Shown here: one piece after another, positions 56,825-64,000 of the stretch
Layout: every line of letters starts with the position of its first letter
How positions within the stretch are numbered: the stretch's first letter is position 1
Source of the DNA: Aquarana catesbeiana
Taxonomy: Eukaryota; Chordata; Amphibia; Anura; Ranidae
DNA: 64,000 bases
NCBI RefSeq assembly: GCF_042186555.1
Contig: NC_133328.1
Coordinates: 329,152,539 to 329,216,538, forward strand
Direction: 5' to 3'
Notes under the pieces: generated by a model
Told to the model about the DNA's origin: nothing
The model's database searches: none
Seen by the model: only the letters and a program-made list of their open reading frames with translations
Program-made: the position numbers and the translations under genes

Positions 56825-58915
56825 CAGTACCTGACCGCGAGATTGTGTTTCCAGCGCGATACCTTCGCGCTGGTTCTTGGCGACAGGATACTGTGCATGT
56901 CGCGCTGGCTCGCTCATCGGGAAAGGAAAACTTTTTTTCCTTTGGCGAGGAGTGACAGGCAGTGCTGATAGCTGTCTGGTATGAATCCTGAGCGGGAATG
57001 CCACGCCAAATTTTAAATAAAAAACCGGCGTGGGTTCCCCCCAGGGGCATACCAGGCCCTTAGGTCTGGTATGGATTGTAAGGGGAACCCCCTACGCCAA
57101 AAAATCGGCTTGGGGATCCCCCCAAAATCCATACCAGACCCTTATCTGAGCACACAGCCTGGCCAGTCAGGAATGGGGGTGGGGACGAGCGAGCGCCCCC
57201 CCTCCTGAGCCGTACCAGGCCGCATGCCCTCAACATGGGGGGTGGGTGCCTTGGGGGAGGGGGGCGCCCTGCGGCCCCCCTACCCCCAAAGCACCTTGTC
57301 CCCATGTCGATGAGGACAAGGGCCTCTTCCCGACAACCCTGGCTGTTGGTTGTCGGGGTCTGCGGACGGGGGGCTTATCGGAATCCGGGAGCCCCCTTTA
57401 ATAAAGGGGCCCCCAGATCCCAGCCCCCCACCCTATGTGAATGAGTATGGGGTACATGGTACCCCTACCCATTCACCTAGGGAAAAAAGTGTCAATAAAA
57501 AAAAAACACAGTACACAAATTTTAAGAGTAATTTATTAGGCAGCTCCGGGGTATTCTTCTGACTTCGGGGGGTCTCCTTCCGACTTCTCCTGGTGTTTGG
57601 CCTCTTCTCCTGGTGTTCCACCTCTTCTCCCAGGCCCCTCCACTATCTTCTTCCAGCTCTTTTGCCAGCGAGAGGGCCCGGTGCAGCCGCTGTCTTGCTG
57701 CCGCTGTCTTGTCGCTTCTTCTCCTGGGCCCCTCCGCTATCTTCTTCCAGCTCTTTTGCCAGCGAGGGGGCCTGGTCTGCTGCCGCTGTCTTGTCGCCAC
57801 TGTCTCGCTGCTTCTTCTCTTCTTCTGATGTTGACACAATGCTCTCTCCGGCTGGAATGCTGTGTGCGAGCTGCGGAGCCATTTATATAGGCGGTGACCC
57901 CACCCCCTTGTGACGTCACGGTCCCAGCATGCGCAGGGACTCTGGGGTCACACCCCCTTATTTATTAGGCAGCTCCGGGGTCTTCTTCCGACTTCGGGGG
58001 GTCTCCTTCTGACTTCTCCCGGTGTTCGGCCTCTTCTTCCGGTGTTCCACCTCTTCTCCCGGGCCCCCTCGCTGGCAAAAGAGCTGGAAGAAGATAGCGG
58101 AGGGGCCTAGGAGAAGAAGCGACAAGACAGCGGCAGCAGACCGGGCCCCCTCACTGGCAAAAGAGCTGGAAGAAGATAGAGGAGGGGCCCGGAAGAAGAG
58201 GTGGAACACTGGGAGAAGAGGCCGAACACCGGGAGAAGTCGGAAGGAGACCCCCCGAAGTCGGAAGAAGACCCTGGAGCTGCCTAATAAATTACTCTTAA
58301 AATCTGTGTACTGTGTTTTTTTTTTTTATTGACACTTTTTTCCCTAGGTGAATGGGTAGGGGTACCATGTACCCCATACTCATTTACATAGGGTGGGGGG
58401 CCTGAATCTGGGTCCCCTTTATTAAAGGGGGCTCAAGGATTCTGATAAGCCCCCTGCCCGCAGACCCCGACAGCCAGGGTTGTCGGGAAGAGGCCCTTGT
58501 CTTCACTGACATGGGGACAAGGTGCTTTGGGGTGGGGGGGCTGCAGGGTGCCCCCCTCCGCCAAGGCACCCACCCCCATGTTGGGGGGGCGCTCGCCCGT
58601 ACTCACCCCCATTCCTGACCGGCCAGGCTGCGTGCTCGGATAAGGGTCTGGTATGGATTTTGGGGGGATCCCCACGCCGATTTGGGGGTTCCCTGGGGGG
58701 TAACCCACGCCGTTTTTTTATTTAAAATTTGGCGCAGTGTTCCCCCTCAGGATTCATACCAGACAGCTGTCAGCACTGCCTGTCACTCATCGCGAAAGGA
58801 AAAAAACTTTTCCTTTCCCGATGAGTGAGCCATCTCGGCGCTAGCCCCCGCTCGCAGGTGTCAAATCTCGCTGAGAAATGTGGCGAGATTGACACAATAT
58901 CGCGGTTACCTACTG
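56825..58915. mobile_element. 2.1 kb TA-flanked foldback element
   Basis: The ends read CAGTACCTGACCGCGAGATTGTG and, inverted, CAGTAGGTAACCGCGATATTGTG, flanked by TA (56823-56824, 58916-58917). This suggests Tc1/mariner-type mobilisation. No transposase. Long arms (about 56860-57480 and 58330-58870) are inverted copies with related GGTCTGGTATGGATT, CCTCAACATGGGG and GAATGGGTAGGGGTACCATG blocks. The centre holds a miniature transcription unit and an inverted second half-unit (57960-58300). Confidence 0.8.
57532..57890 (-). other. Miniature transcription unit with 79-codon frame
   Basis: On the minus strand CTATATAAATGG (57890-57879) supplies a TATA box, and AATAAA lies at 57537-57532. A frame from 57882 encodes MAPQLAHSIPAGESIVSTSE..., with two copies of a LAKELEEDSGGA-like peptide region. 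However, its ATG overlaps the TATA box, so a transcript starting ~30 bases downstream would not contain it. The homologous unit at 2003-2231 has no such ATG. I therefore regard it as a short non-coding or non-functional transcript unit. It is repeated in inverted form at 57960-58065 and 58066-58290. Confidence 0.45.
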
Positions 58916-58970
58916 TATATACTCAGCAGAAATTTGGGCCTTAGGTGTTGTTGTGGCCACAACACTGTAA
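58916..58970. repeat. Satellite fragment between two insertions
   Basis: AAATTTGGGCCTTAGGTGTT and CCACAACACTGTAA are satellite-unit sequence. The unit resumes at 62965 with GCCCTCACAGGGCC, so the Harbinger element sits inside one unit. Confidence 0.88.
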
Positions 58971-59611
58971 TGCCCCGTACACACAGTCGGATTTTCCGAT
59001 GGAAAATGTCCGATCGGAGCGTGTTGTCGGAAATTCCGACCGTGTGTGGGCTGCATCGGACATTTTCCATCGGATTTTCTGACACACAAAGTTTGAGAGC
59101 AGGCTATAAAATTTTCCGACAACAAAATCCGATCACGTCAATTCCGACCGTGTGTGGCCTGTTCCGACGCACAAAGTGCCAAATGCTCAGAAGAAATTCC
59201 GACACAGAACAGCTCGGTCTGGCAAATTAGCGTTCGCAATGGATACAGCACTTTCATCACGCTGCAATGTTAAAAATGGTTTAATACAGCGCACTCTCTT
59301 CTACTTTATAATGTGACAAGAATTAAGTAGTTTTGTTGCTCATATTCACACACACTTCTCACAAACTATCACAAACACACTACCATTGATATCTTTTATT
59401 ATTTAATCTCAAGGAGATTGTTTGTTGTTGGTGTCCCTTGTTAATTTCACATTGTATTTTTGAAATGTACCTGAATCCTCACAAACAAACTGTCCTTTTT
59501 GAAGGAAAACACACATAGGCAAGTATAATTCAAACCAAAAATCCTTTATTAAGGGCTCAGAACCAAACAAAGAGGGAGGCAACGCTGGATAACCAGACAT
59601 CAATTCTTGAA

Positions 59612-59800
59612 CATCAAAATTGGTGGCCTGAGGAGTCCATATGTAAGGGAGGGCAGTCTGGTCCAGAATTCCCAGAGATCTGGAAAGCAGCAGATGACAT
59701 CTGTGTCCCCAGGCTGTGGTACCACAAGAGGCTGCATCTTTTGGCCGACCAGACTGGATCCAGGGTCCTCACTTTCTGGTCTTCCTTCCACACTTCCTTC
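59612..59800 (+). repeat. Inverted duplicate of the MADF-gene exon
   Basis: The plus strand here (ATTGGTGGCCTGAGGAGTCC, AGCAGCAGATGACATCTGTG, CCAGGCTGTGGTACCACAAG) matches the minus strand of 60612-60418 with moderate divergence. The encoded peptide fragments also match (GGLRSPYVRE versus GGLRSTYVRE). The copy lies in opposite orientation at the 3' end of the same gene. Confidence 0.88.
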
Positions 59801-60779
59801 CTGGCTGTGGTTCTGCTGTTGGAGATGTGGCAGGAGGAGGAGTAGGACCAGGAGGAGGAGGAGGACTAGGAGGACCTGGAGGAGAAGGAGGAGGAGGACC
59901 TGCAGGAGGAGGAGGAGGACCATGTGTGAGTTCACAAAGGTGTGTATTAGATGTAATTTGGGCCCTCATCCCCTTATTAAGAGCCTCCAATATTAACGAC
60001 TCACACATGAGTTGTTGTCCCTCCTCCATCCTCTGCATTTTATAGGCAATGATGGCAGCGAAGTCCTCCTCCACGGTGTGTGGTGCTCCCAGGGCCTCTG
60101 TAGCCTTCCAAAAGAGGCCTATGGCAGCCTCCTCTAGGGCACTCCTCCTCCTGCCACGTTCTCTTTCCAGGTGTAGGGGAGGGACCTGCAGATCAGCCAG
60201 CCGGCTTGGCCCGGCCACCTCCTGGCTGAGACTTCCCTGTGTATGAAAAAGGGACATGGTTTTAGTTTTTGCATCATCAATCACAATCAGAAATTAGTAC
60301 TCCAAACTAACATCTAGTTAACATCATTGATTGGACAAGCAGAAATATTTAGAGGAATGCTATACCTGGCTCAATCTTGGCTCCTCCACATGTTGCTGCC
60401 TGGAAGGGGGGGAAGGAAGCGTGGAAGGAAGACTGGAGAGTGATGACCTGGGTTCAGTCTGGCCTGCCAGAAAATGCAGCCTGTCATAGTACCACATCCT
60501 GGGGACATAGATGTCATCTGCTGCTCTGGATCTCTGCGAATCCTGGACTTTCTGGCGCTCCCTTACATATGTGCTCCTCAGGCCACCAATTAGGATCTTC
60601 AAATATGTGATGTCTGCCGTGGGGATTACCTGCTTCACAATTTCCAACAATTGATCCAGCGCTGCCTTCCTCTTTGTTTGGTTCCTATAATGTGGGTGGT
60701 TGATCTCCCACAGACAAGGCAGCTCCCTGAACATGTCAATGAATATTGCCATGAAATCAGTATCTTGAAAGATATCCAT
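59769..60779 (-). CDS. MADF/SANT-like DNA-binding protein of Harbinger, two exons
   Basis: Exon 1 from ATG 60779 (MDIFQDTDFMAIFIDMF) has the MADF pattern: FRELPCLWEINHPHYRNQTK, LLEIVKQVIP, KILIGGLRSTYVRERQ, then PRMWYYDRLHFL. It ends at 60366 with CAG before GTATAG. The acceptor ACACAG (60238-60237) starts exon 2 at 60236 in the same frame (GSLSQEVAGPS), followed by an acidic helical region (ALEEAAIGLFWKATEAL, EEDFAAIIAYKMQRMEE) and a Pro-rich tail to 59769. The total is about 293 codons without a stop. In Harbinger systems this partner helps the transposase enter the nucleus and bind ends. An acceptor-like TTGCAG at 60790-60785 suggests an upstream non-coding exon. The tail reads into an inverted duplication. 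Confidence 0.8.
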
Positions 60780-60799
60780 TTTCACTGCAAGACACAACA

Positions 60800-62484
60800 C
60801 AAGACAAACCCTAATGTCCAAGCTGCCATTCTGGAGATGCCTGTAGAACTCCGTCTGGGTGATGACTCCACCATCGGACATCCGGCCATTCTTCCCCACG
60901 TCCACATACAAGAAGTCGTCATTGGCCGACACCACCGCCAACATCACAATACTATTGAACCCCTTATAGTTGAAATAGTATGACCCCGAGTTGGGTGGTG
61001 GGACGATGTGGACGTGTTTCCCATCAATTGCCCCTCCGCAGTTAGGAAAGTCCCACCGCTGGGCAAAGTGGGAGGCCACAGTCTGCCATTCCTGTGGCGT
61101 GGAAGGAAACTGTTGAGGAAAAAAAATTATTATTTTTGCACATAAACATGGCAGCCAGATTAGACACAAACATTCTTGGCCAACCTCCAGATAGCATTTA
61201 TTAAGGGGAATTTAACAACACCAAAGTATAAGGTACACCTATCATATTCCCCCACCCCCCTCATGGGCCATTTCTAACATTAAAGGGGGGGGGGGATTTT
61301 GGACAGGTAACCCTCTCCACTTCATTGAGAAATGAATGCCTAAATACAGGGTATTACTTGGAACAGCCCCTCCTTAGTTACACTATTGGCAGCCCACTGG
61401 ACAGGTAAGAAGTGTCATAATACAAAGATATAAATACACACTGTACACATTTGAGGACATTGGAAAACTTTAAACAGTACCATTTGAAAGTATACAGGCA
61501 GGCCCTTGCACTACATACTTTGGGGATTTCATCCATACATCTGAGCACAAAAGAGATGGGTATAGTGTGTATGGGTTTGGCAAAGTCAGCAGATAGATGA
61601 TTGAGGATAGATAGAGAATTGGGATCAGCTGACTTAGCAGTTGGGGGGAGGGAGGGTTACTAAAAATGATTTGGGGACACCACAAAAAAAAGCCTCTGGC
61701 ACTCTGCCTGAATTTAAAGCACAAATCACATTTCTAAACATTTTAGGGGGTGTTTTGGGTAAAGCACTACTATGGAGCTGATAAAATACATTGTTAAGTG
61801 ACTACATGAGGTGAATATAGGGCAGGAGAGCATGCTGGGGAGGTTATTGAAGGCAAATATGTATGAAGGACAAAAAAAATAATTACAGAAAAATCCAGCA
61901 TGCATGAGGACAAAGGGGACATTCACAGCATATTCCAATCATGGTAATTAGGGAATGAGGAAAGAAATACAATATATTATCAAACATTCAATACAATAAA
62001 ATGTGATATTAAAGGATAAAAATCTTACCTTCATATACTCCTTCTGCAGGACCTGGATGATGGCAGAACAGGTCTCTGGGATAATGATCCCCAGAGCCTG
62101 GGGAGAGATGCCTGTCTAGAACTTGAGGTCCTGCAGGCTTCTCCCTGTCGCCAAGTACCGCAGGGTAGCGATGAGCCTCTGCTCCGGAGTGATGGCTTGC
62201 TTCATGCAGGTATCCTGCCTGCTGATATAGGGGGTCAGCGAAGCCAACAAATGGTGAAATATGGGGTCCGTCATCCTGAGAAAGTTCCTGAAATCATTAG
62301 GATTATTCTCACGGATCTCACGGAGCAAAGGCATATGACAGAACTGGTCACGCTGAAGCAACCAATTCTTGGTCCATGAACTCCTCCCCACCCTGTTCAT
62401 GGACTGGACTTGTGTCAAGGTCAGGACCCCAACACCAAGCCCCCGCACAGCACGAACTCTACGAGGAGTACGTATACGCAACAT
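60800..62484 (-). pseudogene. HARBI1-like transposase, two exons, catalytic third residue missing
   Basis: Exon 1 (62484-62031) starts MLRIRTPRRVR and contains NWLLQRDQFCHMPLLREI, FLRMTDPIFHHLL and ERLIATLRYLATGRS-like sequence (ITPEQRLIATLRYLATG). A TAG at 62118-62116 interrupts it after QDLKF. The exon ends EYMK at a GTAAG donor (62030). The acceptor CTCAACAG (61110) opens exon 2 (61109 on): WDFPNCGGAIDGKHVHI with the first catalytic Asp, FNYKGF, then VDVGKNGRMSDGGV with the second. Soon after NGSLDIR the gene is cut off and joined to the next gene, so the third acidic residue (in VGDEAF-like motifs) is absent. It cannot catalyse transposition. Confidence 0.88.
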
Positions 62485-62964
62485 GGCTAGAAAATGGTCG
62501 GCTGCTCAGAACGAAGTAACAGAATGCACTGAAGAACAGCAAGGCCTGTGAAGAGCGACCTGAAAAACAGTAACGAACGAACAAGAACACAATGACTATA
62601 AGTCACGCGGAACTTGCTTGCACACACTGAAGAGCAGATACAAACCCACAAGCACAAACTGAACCGCAGAAAACGATCTGAAAGCCACGAGTCTGAAAAA
62701 GCGCGAATCGTCTCTCACCAAACTTTTACTAACACGAGATTAGCAAAAGAAGCCCAAAGTGTGCCGCGCTTGGTTCTGAACTGGCCTTTTCTAGTCTCGT
62801 CGTACGTGCTTGATGTCACCGCGTTGTTGGTGATCGGAAATTCCGACAACTTTGTGCAACCGTGTGTGTACAAAAAAACAAGTTTGAGCCAACATCCGTC
62901 GGAAAAAATCCTACGATTTTGTTGTCGGAATGTCCGAACAAAGTCCGACCGTGTGTACGGGGCA

Positions 62965-63775
62965 TTAGCCCTCACAGGGCCCTGCTGTGAAATATTAGAT
63001 CAAGAATTGTAATTACATGCCCCTGTTGAACAGGGGCGGAAAAATTGGGCCTTTGTTGGTGGTGGTGCTAGTGCCACAACACTGTAAGTCCTCACTCGCT
63101 CTTGGTGGCTGCAGAAACGGGCCCTGCTATGAAATATTAGATCAAGAATTGTAATTACATGCCCCTGTTAAACAGGGGCTTAAAAATTAGGCCTTAGGCA
63201 CTAGTGCTGGTGCCACAACACTGCAACCCCTCACAGATACTCTAGTTGGAACGCAGGAATGAGCCCTGCTGCAAAGTATTGCATCAAATATTGTAATTAC
63301 ACGCCCTTGTTAAACAGGGGCTGAAAAATTGGGCCTTAGGCACTGGTGCTGGTGCCACAACACTGCAACCCCTCACAGATATTCTAGTTGGAATGCAGAA
63401 ACGAGCCCTGCTGCAAAGTATTGCATCAAAAATTGTAATTACATGCCCCTGTTAAACAGGGGCTGAAAAATTAGGCCTTAGGCACTAGTGCTGGTGCCAC
63501 AACACTGCAACCCCTCACAGATACTCTAGTTGGAACGCAGGAATGAGCCCTGCTGCAAAGTATTGCATCAAAAATTGTAATTACACTCCCCTGTTAAACA
63601 GGGGCTGAAAAATTGGGCCTTAGGCACTGGTGCTGGTGCCACAACACTGCAACCCCTCACAGATATTCTAGTTGGAATGCAGAAATGAGCCCTGCTGCAA
63701 AGTATTGCATCAAAAATTGTAATTACATGCCCCTGTTAAACAGGGGCTGAAAAATTGGGCATTAGGCACTGGTGG
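62965..63775. repeat. Satellite array, segment 4 (~6 units of ~142 bp)
   Basis: Same family as 45395-49220 but a distinct subfamily: AATTGGGCCTTAGGCACTGG, GGTGCCACAACACTGCAACC and GAGCCCTGCTGCAAAGTATT recur. Alternate units share small variants (ATACTCTAGTTGGAACGCAG versus ATATTCTAGTTGGAATGCAG), suggesting a two-unit higher-order pattern. Confidence 0.92.
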
Positions 63776-64000
63776 TGGCGCCCAGAACCAAAAATGTTCT
63801 TACAAGCTATCAGCGTGATGATTGGGGAGGAAGAGGATAATTACTCAGGATAGTCACTCAGCATCAGCATAGGCAGTCTTTGAAGGAATCTGAGATTTTA
63901 AAAAAAAATATTCGGTTACATCAGCATCAGGCATTTGGTAGCTGGTGGTGATCCAAGACTGATTCATTTTTATGAAGGTCAGTCGATCGACCGAGTCGGT
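63776..64000 (-). pseudogene. Second copy of the satellite-linked gene, C-terminal end
   Basis: The minus strand from the window edge encodes SVDRLTFIKMNQSWITTSYQ followed by MPDADVTEYFF and runs to about 63830. The first copy at 49333-49440 has FIKMNQSWI...PDADVTD. Both are followed, on the minus strand, by related non-coding sequence and then the satellite at an equivalent junction. The gene continues beyond the window, so its family may be resolvable from the neighbouring sequence. Confidence 0.6.

Larger units (their letters stand above)
58971..62964 (-). mobile_element. 4.0 kb PIF/Harbinger transposon, defective
   Basis: The ends read TGCCCCGTACACACAGTCGG and, inverted, TGCCCCGTACACACGGTCGG. 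The left flank is TAA and the right flank TTA, a one-base mismatch in the expected 3 bp duplication. On the minus strand it carries the two genes typical of Harbinger: a HARBI1-like transposase (62484-60800, truncated) followed by a MADF/SANT-like DNA-binding protein (60779-59769). An inverted duplication (59612-59800 versus 60418-60612) lies in the second gene. Its ends match the 434 bp MITEs A1 and A2 for about 200 bp on each side. Confidence 0.9.

Noticed and set aside
59607..60045. Plus-strand Gly- or Arg-rich frames opposite the MADF gene
   Set aside because: They are antisense to the Pro-rich tail of the MADF gene plus the inverted exon copy. No independent gene is supported.

Overview
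The window looks like intergenic DNA from a large, repeat-dense vertebrate genome, most likely an anuran. A ranid-type frog is my best guess, from a mixture of LINEs of the Tx1/L1 and CR1 types, a DIRS tyrosine-recombinase retrotransposon, a GIY-YIG Penelope-like element, PIF/Harbinger and Tc1/mariner DNA transposons, an endogenous retrovirus and abundant MITEs. I find no convincing single-copy host gene. Nearly every long reading frame belongs to a mobile element, and most are broken by stops, frameshifts or insertions.

Layout. 1-4190: 5' half of a minus-strand endogenous retrovirus (LTR, primer-binding site, splice donor, leader repeats, gag, protease, start of pol), split by a 1.77 kb Harbinger-ended element with a palindromic core. 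4312-10445: a Tx1/L1-like LINE (copy 1). 10446-13165: two adjacent minisatellite-bearing repeats. 13166-15688: mostly unannotated, with one diverged repeat. 15689-19090: a minus-strand CR1-like LINE carrying a 434 bp MITE. 19262-33008: a nest in which a small inverted-repeat element is split by a DIRS element, the DIRS by an L1-like LINE (copy 2), and that LINE by a CR1 3' fragment. A 5S rRNA-derived sequence also lies inside the DIRS element.

33790-51420: a ~137 bp satellite array linked to an unrecognised minus-strand gene, opened up by a Penelope-like element (with a hammerhead-ribozyme-like motif in its 3' region), LINE copy 3, a 1.2 kb hairpin-rich element and a Tc1 derivative. A second Tc1 transposase pseudogene follows at 51423-52962. 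53465-53933 and 55054-55434 are MITEs. 55796-64000 holds a second satellite-plus-gene unit, interrupted by a 2.1 kb TA-flanked foldback element and by a 4.0 kb Harbinger element with a truncated transposase and a nearly complete spliced MADF/SANT-like gene.

The order of insertion can be read from which element interrupts which. The two 434 bp MITEs share both ends with the 4.0 kb Harbinger element, so MITEs and a longer relative occur in one window. The most unusual items are the repeated satellite-plus-gene unit, the miniature TATA-to-AATAAA transcription units inside palindromic DNA elements, and the ribozyme-like motif in the Penelope element.
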